Positions 1-6,323 of a stretch of 64,000 nucleotides of DNA are shown piece by piece; the stretch's first letter is position 1, and every line of letters starts with the position of its first letter. The stretch comes from CAYVQU01 sp964453155 (GTDB lineage Bacteria > Chloroflexota > Anaerolineae > Anaerolineales > UBA11858), in assembly GCA_964453155.1 (NCBI GenBank), contig CAYVQU010000001.1:1-64000 (forward strand), written 5' to 3'. Position numbers and translations under genes: made by a program. The notes under the pieces are model-generated. The model had not been told where the DNA came from. It did no database searches and saw only the letters and a list, made by a program, of their open reading frames with translations.

Positions 1-221
1 CTTTTTTTCGTCGATTTGAGCGCTTATCGCTCCATTTGCACAAAACTTACGTTAATAAAAGAAAACTGCATCTTCAAGCCAGTTTTCTAACAGATTAGTG
101 GTCCATACTTCAGTACCACAATACTATTATAACGTCAAAAAAACGGAATAAGAGGACAAAAACGTAACAATTAAGTGGCATCAATTACCTTTGAGAGTGA
201 TCATAAATTTCATCCTAACAT

Positions 222-229
222 GATAAAAT
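222..229 (+). promoter_or_regulatory. Extended -10 promoter candidate for the FKBP lipoprotein
   Basis: TG-A-TAAAAT forms an extended -10 (TAAAAT at 224-229). No -35 match is seen at the usual distance. A start near 236 would leave a 5' leader of about 60 bases before the GTG at 295. Nothing else recognisable lies in bases 1-221. Confidence 0.35.
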
Positions 230-294
230 TGCTGACATCCCTGGGCTGCGTTAACGAACCAGACCGGGGCATTTTTTTGAATCAGGAGAACCTT

Positions 295-1578
295 GTGAAA
301 ATTACGATTGTACGTGCTAGTTTATTGGCTCTCGTTTTGCTCCTTGCCCTCAGCGCCTGTGCCCCAGCCGAACAAGTTGTGGACCCAGCCGAATTGGCTA
401 CTGTTGAAGCAGAAACGATGGCCGAACCCGCCGAAGTGTTGGATGCCGTCTACCCACCCACCGAAGAAGGTGTGCCCATTTCAATGGAAAATGCAACAGT
501 CACGGAGACCGGTTTGCAATTCCTTGAGATGGAACCCGGTGAAGGCCCAACTCCGCAAGATGGCGATCTGGTCACTATGAATTTTGTGGCCTCCTTGCCG
601 GATGGATCTGAGTTCGCAAATTCATATTTGCAGGGTGCCCCCGCCACTGCAATTATTGGCAGTGAACAACTACTCCCCGGTTGGGAAGAGGGCGTTAAAA
701 TGATGACCGAAGGCAGCCGGGCTCGCATGATTTTGCCCCCCGAGTTAGCATTCGGTGAAGAAGGTTATGGGATGATCCCAGCCAATTCGGAAATCATTCT
801 CATCGTAGAGTTAATTTCAGTTTCCGCCCCCCCAACACCACCAGAAGTCTCCATGGACAACTTGACCACCACCGACTCTGGTCTGATGTTTTATGATCTC
901 GAAGTTGGAGATGGAACCGAAGCAGTCGAAGGATATACTGTTGCTACCGATTTTTCCATTTGGGTTCAGGAAGAAGGCGAGGATCGCTTCGTTGGTTCTT
1001 CTAACGAAGGGCAACCCATCACTTTTGAGGTTGGTCGCGGCGATACCGTTTTCCTCGGTTGGGAAGAGGGTGTGGTAGGGATGAAGGTTGGTGGTAAACG
1101 TTATCTGGTCATCCCCCCCGAACTTGGAATGGGTGAAATGGGAGCCGGCGATATCCCCGGTAATGCGACGCTGATCATGGAAATCGAATTGATTGATGTC
1201 CAAGAACCCGCCAAACAAACTGAAGTTGATCCTGCCGATTACACTGAAACTGACAGTGGTCTCAAGTATTTCGATATCGTTGCAGGTGACGGGACATCTC
1301 CTGAAGCTGGCCAAACTGTGGTTGTCCACTACACCGGTTGGTTAGAAGATGGCACCAAGTTTGACAGTTCACTTGATCGCGGCCAACCCTTCAGTTTTGC
1401 GTTGGGTACCGGTATGGTCATTCCTGGTTGGGACGAGGGTGTTGCCACCATGAAAGTGGGCGGCAAACGCCAGTTACTGATCCCCGCCGAGTTAGGATAC
1501 GGTGAAAATGGTGCTGGGATCATCCCGCCCGGAGCGACTTTGGTCTTCGATGTAGAATTGCTAGAAATCCAAGAATAA
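295..1578 (+). CDS. Lipoprotein with three tandem FKBP-type peptidyl-prolyl isomerase domains
   Basis: Predicted extracytoplasmic cis-trans prolyl isomerase of 427 aa, likely a folding helper at the cell surface. The GTG at 295 was chosen because it follows an AGGAG ribosome site and gives a signal peptide ending in the lipobox LSAC (Cys22); the reading frame is open further upstream (to 175) but that extension has neither. Three FKBP domains follow at about 65-175, 190-303 and 318-427. The third is canonical (VHYTGW, FDSS, VIPGWDEG, LGYGENGAG, FDVELL). The first has lost the Tyr of the active site and the second has LGMG in place of LGYG and a changed first strand, so catalysis may rest on domain 3. 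Stand-alone gene with its own terminator. Confidence 0.9.
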   Translation: MKITIVRASLLALVLLLALSACAPAEQVVDPAELATVEAETMAEPAEVLDAVYPPTEEGVPISMENATVTETGLQFLEMEPGEGPTPQDGDLVTMNFVASLPDGSEFANSYLQGAPATAIIGSEQLLPGWEEGVKMMTEGSRARMILPPELAFGEEGYGMIPANSEIILIVELISVSAPPTPPEVSMDNLTTTDSGLMFYDLEVGDGTEAVEGYTVATDFSIWVQEEGEDRFVGSSNEGQPITFEVGRGDTVFLGWEEGVVGMKVGGKRYLVIPPELGMGEMGAGDIPGNATLIMEIELIDVQEPAKQTEVDPADYTETDSGLKYFDIVAGDGTSPEAGQTVVVHYTGWLEDGTKFDSSLDRGQPFSFALGTGMVIPGWDEGVATMKVGGKRQLLIPAELGYGENGAGIIPPGATLVFDVELLEIQE

Positions 1579-1600
1579 TTCCGAAATTTTGAGTGATAGA

Positions 1601-1634
1601 AGCGCTGAAGTGAGTATACCTTCAGCGCTTTTTT
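1601..1634 (+). terminator. Intrinsic terminator after the FKBP gene
   Basis: Perfect 10-bp stem AGCGCTGAAG (1601-1610) / CTTCAGCGCT (1620-1629), 9-base loop, then a run of six T (1629-1634). Confidence 0.9.
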
Positions 1635-1789
1635 CGATTTGGTGAATAATGTCCTATGAAAAAATTCCCCGAAGGAATCTCCCGGTATTTCGTGTTTTTG
1701 CCCAGCCCAATAGTCCGTTTAGTGACCGGAACTACCCAAGATGGTAACGGGAGTTGAGAACTGATCTAGGTCAAATTTTACAAATTTTC

Positions 1790-1818
1790 TTGACGTAGAT
1801 TAAGTTGTTATCTATACT
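1790..1818 (+). promoter_or_regulatory. Sigma-70-type promoter for the oxidoreductase gene
   Basis: TTGACG (1790-1795), 17-base spacer, TATACT (1813-1818); predicted start near 1825, leader about 55 bases. Outside this promoter and the terminator, the 300-base gap 1579-1879 shows no gene or other structure. Confidence 0.75.
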
Positions 1819-1879
1819 GGTGGGAAAATTTTTCGAATTTTCAAATTCAGAATATTTATTTTTCTATAGGAGAGAGATC

Positions 1880-3121
1880 ATGCAAAAACTCAAACTTGGT
1901 CATGTCGGTGCTGGCTTTGTATCCACGTTTCACGTTCGGGCTTTGGAACAGGTCCGGATGGTGGAAGTGGCGGGGATCACGTCTAAAGCCGGGGCTGAAG
2001 AATTGGCAAAAATCGTCCAGGAAAAAGGGATGGGCGCGGCCGTGGTTTACCCCACTGTTACTGAACTGGCCCAGAATGTGGATGCCATAGCCATCTACGC
2101 CCCCAATTTCGCCCGGTTAGAGATCATGGAAGAGATTGCCGCCGCCGTAAAAGCCGGCGCCCAACTCAAAGGCGTGATCTGCGAAAAGCCTCTGGGCCGC
2201 AATATGAAAGAAGCCCGGCGATTGGTGGAATTGGCTGAAGAAGCTGGTTTGAAAACGGCCTATTTCGAAAACCAGATTTTCATGAAACCCATCCAGGCTC
2301 AACTGGCCCAACTCACCCCCCAGCAGGAAACCATGGGGCCCTTGGTCCTGACCCGTTCCGCGGAAGAGCATGGTGGCCCGCATGAGGGTTGGTTCTGGGA
2401 TCCGACCCGGCAGGGTGGCGGCGTCCTCTCCGATATGGGCTGCCACTCCATCGCCGTCGGCTGGTACGCGCTCACGCCCAACGGCAAAGAACCTACTTTT
2501 CTCGAGCCAATTTCGGTCTCCGCGGAAACTGCGCTGCTCAAATGGGGTCAACCTGAATGGCGGCAAATCTTGATGGACAAGTATGGCATTGACTATACGA
2601 AAACTCCGGCTGAAGACTTCGCTACTGGGATGGTCACCTTCCGCAACCCCGAAACCGGCCAAAAAGTCAAAGCCCAATTCACCGACTCATGGATGTTTGA
2701 GAAACAGGGTCTGCGCCTCTTTATGGATGGGATGGGACCCGGCTATGCCTTCGAGGTTAACACCCTGCGCTCCACCCTGGAAATCTTCATTGGGGATGCG
2801 GCGGCAGATGCCATCGCGGATGCTGAAACGGCCCTCGAAAAAGCCACAGCTTCCCGCGGTCTGCTGGCCGTCCAACACAATGAGGCTGATCTCTACGGCT
2901 ACACCGACGAGAACGAAGAAGCGGCCCTGGCCTTCCTGGCTGGCAAAGATGGCTTCTTAGATTGGAATTATGGCCTGGAGATTACCAAACTCGTTATGGC
3001 CGCTTACATGGCCGCTGAAAAAGGCAAAGTCATCGACTTAACCGATCCCGCGGTGCAAGCAGAACTCGAAACCTACATCCCCCTTATCCAACAAGGTAAA
3101 GGTGGCGAGGTCCTCTTCTAG
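1880..3121 (+). CDS. Gfo/Idh/MocA family NAD(P)-dependent oxidoreductase
   Basis: 413 aa. The ATG at 1880 follows AGGAGAGAG by a few bases; the open frame upstream runs back through the promoter and is not used. The N-terminal Rossmann fold begins GHVGAGFVSTFHVRAL. Around residues 97-125 is the family's EKP motif (ICEKPLGRN), and GGGVLSDMGCHSI gives the conserved D-x-G-x-H segment of the C-terminal catalytic domain. Family members oxidise or reduce sugars, inositols and related polyols; the substrate cannot be told from the sequence. Single gene behind a strong promoter. The N-terminal loop has GAGFVS rather than GxGxxG, so cofactor preference is unclear. Confidence 0.88.
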   Translation: MQKLKLGHVGAGFVSTFHVRALEQVRMVEVAGITSKAGAEELAKIVQEKGMGAAVVYPTVTELAQNVDAIAIYAPNFARLEIMEEIAAAVKAGAQLKGVICEKPLGRNMKEARRLVELAEEAGLKTAYFENQIFMKPIQAQLAQLTPQQETMGPLVLTRSAEEHGGPHEGWFWDPTRQGGGVLSDMGCHSIAVGWYALTPNGKEPTFLEPISVSAETALLKWGQPEWRQILMDKYGIDYTKTPAEDFATGMVTFRNPETGQKVKAQFTDSWMFEKQGLRLFMDGMGPGYAFEVNTLRSTLEIFIGDAAADAIADAETALEKATASRGLLAVQHNEADLYGYTDENEEAALAFLAGKDGFLDWNYGLEITKLVMAAYMAAEKGKVIDLTDPAVQAELETYIPLIQQGKGGEVLF

Positions 3122-3143
3122 TTCAATTACCACCGAAACCTTG

Positions 3144-3193
3144 CAGGATGGACAGGGCCGGGATTTTTAATCCTAATTATCCTGTCCATCCTG
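3144..3193. repeat. 13-bp perfect inverted repeat with a nested hairpin
   Basis: CAGGATGGACAGG (3144-3156) and CCTGTCCATCCTG (3181-3193) are exact reverse complements; inside is a smaller hairpin GGATT-TTT-AATCC (3161-3173). It lies between a stop codon (3121) and the next start (3204). It could end transcription without a T-run, or be a dispersed palindromic element. Only one copy is seen in this window. Confidence 0.7.
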
Positions 3194-3203
3194 TTTGATT
3201 CTT

Positions 3204-3849
3204 ATGGATATCAAAAACCGCACGATTAAAACCCTGGGAAAAACCTACCTGATCTATTTGGGATTGTTACCCAGCATCGCCACTGTGGCCATTCTCTGGG
3301 AATACGGGCACCGCTTATCCTTTTTTAGTCTTCATTGGCGGCATAGGGGCGGTCGGAGTGTATCTGGCCGCGACATTCGCTTACACCCAACTCCCGGCGC
3401 AGTTGCTCCCCCTCCTGTTTCTGATATTCGATGGGCCCTTGTTTGTCCTTGTCTCCCTCCGCAATAATTTTCATCCCCTTTCATTTGCGATTGAAGGTTA
3501 TCTCATCGACGGAATTGATATCTGGCTGTCAATCTTGATCTTGGCGATAACCTCTCCACTTCCCACTAAAAATCAACGGATTGCCTCCGTTTTCTTCATG
3601 CTGGTTGCAATTGGGGTGACAACTTCTGTTTTTTGGCCCTATATTCAAGCCGAGTTATGGGGCCAGCCGCGGGCCGTTTGGCTGCTCGCCGGACTGGTTG
3701 AGGCCACCGTCGCCCAATACACTATTTTTAACCGCGCGGAAAGTTCCCAAGATGATGACTCGATGGGCTATATTATTGTCTTTGTCATGCTGTGGGTGGC
3801 TGCCATGATCGTTGGGATGGTGCTCAACGATGCCAATGTCCCTCTTTAA
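3204..3849 (+). pseudogene. Frameshifted membrane protein gene of unknown function
   Basis: Two overlapping frames encode one hydrophobic protein. The first starts at ATG 3204 (MDIKNRTIKTLGKTYLIYLG, then a membrane segment to about AILWEYG). The second frame continues from about 3300 with membrane segments (FLVFIGGIGAVGVYLAATFA, then at least four more) and ends at 3849. Dropping one G from the GGG run at 3306-3308 joins them as AILWEYG-TAYPFLVF, giving a protein of about 214 aa with six or so membrane helices. The break is either a real frameshift or a base-calling error. The family is not recognised. The gene's 3' end faces the leftward riboswitch transcript. Confidence 0.65.
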
Positions 3850-3867
3850 ACGAAAAAATCCATCGCT

Positions 3868-3955
3868 CTTCGGTAGTCTGGCAATCTTAGCCATAAATGA
3901 AGTATGGCTTTAGACCCATAACTTTGCGCCGCCAACTTTCGTTGGGTTTACCTGT
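3868..3955 (-). ncRNA. Cyclic di-GMP-I (GEMM) riboswitch aptamer, copy 1 (last in the array)
   Basis: Read on the minus strand: AGGTAAACC, a CCAAC-GAAA-GTTGG hairpin, GGCGCAAAG, GGGTCTA, an AGCCATA/TATGGCT hairpin, then GCCAGACTACCGA. These are the ordered signatures of the c-di-GMP-I family. The closing helix GGTA/TACC pairs exactly and the first hairpin carries the GAAA tetraloop that docks in this family. The G, A and C that contact the ligand in the known Vc2 structure (G20, A47, C92, aligned from memory) are all kept. After the aptamer comes a TTTTTT run (3858-3853) without a clear stem. Confidence 0.82.
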
Positions 3956-4043
3956 TCGGCGGTTTAGCTTTCTGGACCTTCAAATAAGTGTGAAAGCCTA
4001 GACCCTAAACTTTGCGTCCCAAACTCTTGTTTGGTTTGCCTTT
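3956..4043 (-). ncRNA. Cyclic di-GMP-I (GEMM) riboswitch aptamer, copy 2
   Basis: Minus strand: AAGGCAAACC, CCAAAC-AAGA-GTTTGG hairpin, GGGACGCAAAG (exact family core), TTTAGGGTCTA, a CTTTCA/TGAAGG hairpin, then AAAGCTAAACCGCCGA. GGC/GCC forms the closing helix, a compensatory change relative to GGTA/TACC in copy 1. The ligand-contact G, A and C are kept. The tetraloop is AAGA, not GAAA, so loop docking may be weaker. Directly abuts copies 1 and 3 with a period of 86-88 bases. Confidence 0.85.
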
Positions 4044-4132
4044 TCGGTGGCCTTACTATCTTAATCTTCTGAATAGAAAACCTTAGATACAAGACTCTGC
4101 TTTACAAACTTTCGTTTGTATTGCCTTTTCGG
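4044..4132 (-). ncRNA. Degenerate cyclic di-GMP-I-like aptamer, copy 3 (first transcribed)
   Basis: Minus strand: AAGGCAATAC, ACAAAC-GAAA-GTTTGT hairpin, then AAAGCAGAG where the family has GACGCAAAG, TATCT/AGATA pairing, and AAGGCCACCGA. The architecture and the 85-88-base period match the other copies, but the core has changed, including G in place of the A equivalent to Vc2 A47. It may bind weakly or not at all, or have another ligand. Confidence 0.6.
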
Positions 4133-4146
4133 AGCGTTGGGAGTCC

Positions 4147-4175
4147 ATTATCGCGAATCTGCAATATTATGTCAA
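4147..4175 (-). promoter_or_regulatory. Strong sigma-70-type promoter driving the aptamer array
   Basis: On the minus strand TTGACA (4175-4170), exactly 17 bases, GATAAT (4152-4147). The predicted start, near 4140, is just ahead of aptamer copy 3, so the transcript begins with the array. Confidence 0.75.
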
Positions 4176-4242
4176 ATTAATGAAAAATTTCACAACCCCA
4201 TCAAATACAACGCCCAAAGCTCGCTCAGAACGCGGAGAATAT

Positions 4243-4251
4243 TGATATAAA
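4243..4251 (+). promoter_or_regulatory. Extended -10 promoter candidate for the membrane protein/ferredoxin pair
   Basis: TG-A-TATAAA (TATAAA at 4246-4251) with no clear -35. It would start near 4258 and diverge from the aptamer promoter about 75 bases away. Confidence 0.35.
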
Positions 4252-4317
4252 ACGCCGCGTAATCTCTGCTCTGCGCAGCTTCATATTGGTTTAGGATGCT
4301 TTTCTATGGAGGTTTCC

Positions 4318-4695
4318 GTGATCCCCAAAAATTTACGTAATTGGTTTGTCATTCACTTTTTTGCCGATTATCTGTTCGGCTTACCGCTATTGATCGCCCC
4401 AGTGTGGACGATGACCCTATTTGGGTGGACAACGGTGGATCCGGCCACAACCCGGTTGGTCGGAGCAGCATTACTAGGTATTGGAGGCGAATCTCTCTTG
4501 GGGCGGAATGCCAACCTTGAAACATATCGAGCTATGCTTAACTTGAAAATTATCTGGTCTTTGAGTGCAATAATCGGGATCATGTTGAGTCTCATCGAGG
4601 GTGCGCCCCCCATGGGCTGGGGATTTTTAGCGATATTTGTCACTTTTTCAATTATTTGGATATATTACCGGTTTCAACTTGGAAGTGAGCAATGA
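4318..4695 (+). CDS. Small four-helix membrane protein, unknown function
   Basis: 125 aa. An ATG at 4306 is in frame, but GGAGG at 4308-4312 lies just after it and at ideal distance before GTG 4318, so the GTG was chosen. The protein is almost wholly hydrophobic, with about four membrane segments (IHFFADYLFGLPLLIAPVW; TRLVGAALLGIG; IIWSLSAIIGIMLSLI; FLAIFVTFSIIWIYY). The family is not recognised. Its stop overlaps the start of the following ferredoxin-like gene (ATGA), so the two are translationally coupled and probably act together. Confidence 0.75.
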   Translation: MIPKNLRNWFVIHFFADYLFGLPLLIAPVWTMTLFGWTTVDPATTRLVGAALLGIGGESLLGRNANLETYRAMLNLKIIWSLSAIIGIMLSLIEGAPPMGWGFLAIFVTFSIIWIYYRFQLGSEQ

Positions 4696-5639
4696 AATCA
4701 AAACCAATTACCTCCCAAACAAAACCTACGCGCGCTTTTTTTGAAGAATCCCAACTAGTTAAAAACTATTCCTGGTTTGACAAAATCCATGGATATGTGT
4801 ATGGCCGCTGGCCTTATCTTTATATCGGGATTGCATTGGGAGAGCATCCAATCGCGAAAAGAATAGCACCCATACTCGATTTTTGGGCGCGCCATTTCCC
4901 CTCGAAAGATCGCAATGACTCCAACCGCAAAACTTCCGCGGACACTTATCATGGTAAGGTCATCTCAACGGAGGCAGCCACCCAATTAGTCACGGTCAAC
5001 GAAGATGTCCACCTGCCTGACTTGGAGAAAATCATTCCCTACCCGCGGGCGCGCGATATTATCCTAAAAAATCCCGATCACCTCATTGCACTGGATTGCC
5101 CTTGTCGTACCGCGCGGGAAAACCCCTGTGCGCCGTTGGATGTTTGTCTCGTAGTGGGAGAACCCTTTGCCAGTTTTATCGCAGAAAGCCAACCCGAACA
5201 TAGCCGCTGGATCAATCCGCAAGAAGCGGTGAAAATCCTACAGGCCGAGCGGGACCGCGGCCATGTCCATCATGCTTTTTTCAAAGATGCGATGCTGGAT
5301 CGATTTTATGCCATTTGTAATTGCTGTGAGTGTTGCTGCGGCGCTATGAATGCGCATCGGAATGGAACTCCGATGCTGGCCGCCTCCGGCTATGTTGCCG
5401 AGGTTACGAAAGAGCTTTGCGCGGGATGTGGCGATTGTGAGGCAGTCTGCCAGTTCAATGCAATTTCTATAGATGCAAGTTGGGCGACAATTGAATGGGA
5501 GCAATGTATGGGTTGTGGTGTTTGTGGGTCTCATTGTCCCCAGGAAGCAATCAGGATACTGCGAGATGAAGGAAAAGGCATTCCACTTGAAATTCATAAA
5601 CTACTGGAAATGGCAGTCGATCATACCAATCAAATGTAA
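4692..5639 (+). CDS. Ferredoxin-like protein with two C-terminal 4Fe-4S clusters and extra Cys motifs
   Basis: 315 aa. The C-terminal quarter is a 2[4Fe-4S] ferredoxin: LCAGCGDCEAVC at about 245 and CMGCGVCGSHCP at about 272. Upstream are two further Cys groups: CPCRTARENPC...DVC (136-150) and a dense CNCCECCCG run (209-217), which may hold another metal centre. The N-terminal 130 residues are unlike known domains I can name. No signal peptide or membrane helix, so it is cytosolic or attaches to the membrane protein encoded just before it (4-base overlap). Likely an electron carrier or an iron-sulfur oxidoreductase subunit; no partner enzyme is adjacent. Confidence 0.75.
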   Translation: MKSKPITSQTKPTRAFFEESQLVKNYSWFDKIHGYVYGRWPYLYIGIALGEHPIAKRIAPILDFWARHFPSKDRNDSNRKTSADTYHGKVISTEAATQLVTVNEDVHLPDLEKIIPYPRARDIILKNPDHLIALDCPCRTARENPCAPLDVCLVVGEPFASFIAESQPEHSRWINPQEAVKILQAERDRGHVHHAFFKDAMLDRFYAICNCCECCCGAMNAHRNGTPMLAASGYVAEVTKELCAGCGDCEAVCQFNAISIDASWATIEWEQCMGCGVCGSHCPQEAIRILRDEGKGIPLEIHKLLEMAVDHTNQM

Positions 5640-5776
5640 GTTTTTCACTTCTAAATCACTCCTATTCAAATGTAGATCAATCAAAGGTTCAAAGAAGTAA
5701 TCCAGGAACCGGGTTCCTTTTCTCAATTGACTATTTGGATTTTCGTCAGATCTCAGCCCTTAATGGAGTAAAAAAA

Positions 5777-6145
5777 ATGTCAAAATTTACTGGAGCAATG
5801 TATGTACTGGCTGTCCCTGACCTGGCGCGGTCAGCCAAATTCTATCGTGATATTCTTGGGTTCAGCATTCATGAAATCGGGGATCATGGGTGGCGCATAT
5901 TTAAAAAAGATGAGGTCCGCATAATGGCTGGCGAATGCCCGGATGCCATCGCGCCTCGTGATTTAGGCGATCATTCATATTTTGCCTATATCTATGTTGA
6001 CGATATCGATCAGTATTACCACCTGGTTTCCAATAATGGAGCAAAATTCATCAAGAAATTACGCACTGAACCCTGGGGAATGCGAGAATTTGGCATCCGC
6101 ACCATTGATGGACACCGCATCATGTTTGGTTTTTACTTGGGATAA
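5777..6145 (+). CDS. VOC (glyoxalase/bleomycin-resistance fold) family protein
   Basis: 122 aa. ATG 5777 (MSKFTGAMYVLAVPDL) was preferred to the upstream in-frame start at 5735 because the fold's first strand begins here and GGAG lies about nine bases before it. The protein shows the paired beta-alpha-beta-beta-beta units of the VOC fold: DLARSAKFYRDILGF, then YVDDIDQYYHLV and a terminal RIMFGF strand. Members include metal-dependent lyases, dioxygenases and antibiotic-binding proteins; the subfamily cannot be assigned. A single 122-residue chain would act as a dimer. Confidence 0.8.
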   Translation: MSKFTGAMYVLAVPDLARSAKFYRDILGFSIHEIGDHGWRIFKKDEVRIMAGECPDAIAPRDLGDHSYFAYIYVDDIDQYYHLVSNNGAKFIKKLRTEPWGMREFGIRTIDGHRIMFGFYLG

Positions 6146-6161
6146 TCCTGGTTTGACTTTT

Positions 6162-6195
6162 CTGCCCAAAACTGTAATAATTTCTGGGCAGGGTT
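6162..6195 (+). terminator. Weak intrinsic terminator after the VOC gene
   Basis: CTGCCCA (6162-6168) pairs with TGGGCAG (6185-6191) around a 16-base loop, followed by GGTTTTC. Confidence 0.45.
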
Positions 6196-6323
6196 TTCTT
6201 ACCTTTGGGGGCTCTGCTACGAACCTAAACCGAAACAACCCCTCAAATTCCGATATTTTAGGATGGGAAGTCCTGTAGAATATTGGCTATTTTATTCGTA
6301 TCTGCTGTTGCGGAGGAAAACGC

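Noticed and set aside
175..294. Earlier start for the FKBP protein
   Set aside because: No ribosome site, and it would bury the signal peptide; GTG 295 has AGGAG and gives the lipobox at Cys22.
817..1329. Minus-strand 170-codon frame
   Set aside because: Antisense to the second and third FKBP domains; no signals of its own.
3655..3894. Minus-strand 79-codon frame just after the aptamer array
   Set aside because: Its start lies inside aptamer copy 1 and the rest is antisense to the membrane gene; no ribosome site and an unlikely composition. So the array still lacks a downstream gene.
3895..4132. The repeated TTTGCGxCxxAAC pattern as an integron attC array or simple tandem repeat
   Set aside because: On the minus strand the units match the ordered sequence and pairing of c-di-GMP-I aptamers, including compensatory pairs, which explains the repeat.
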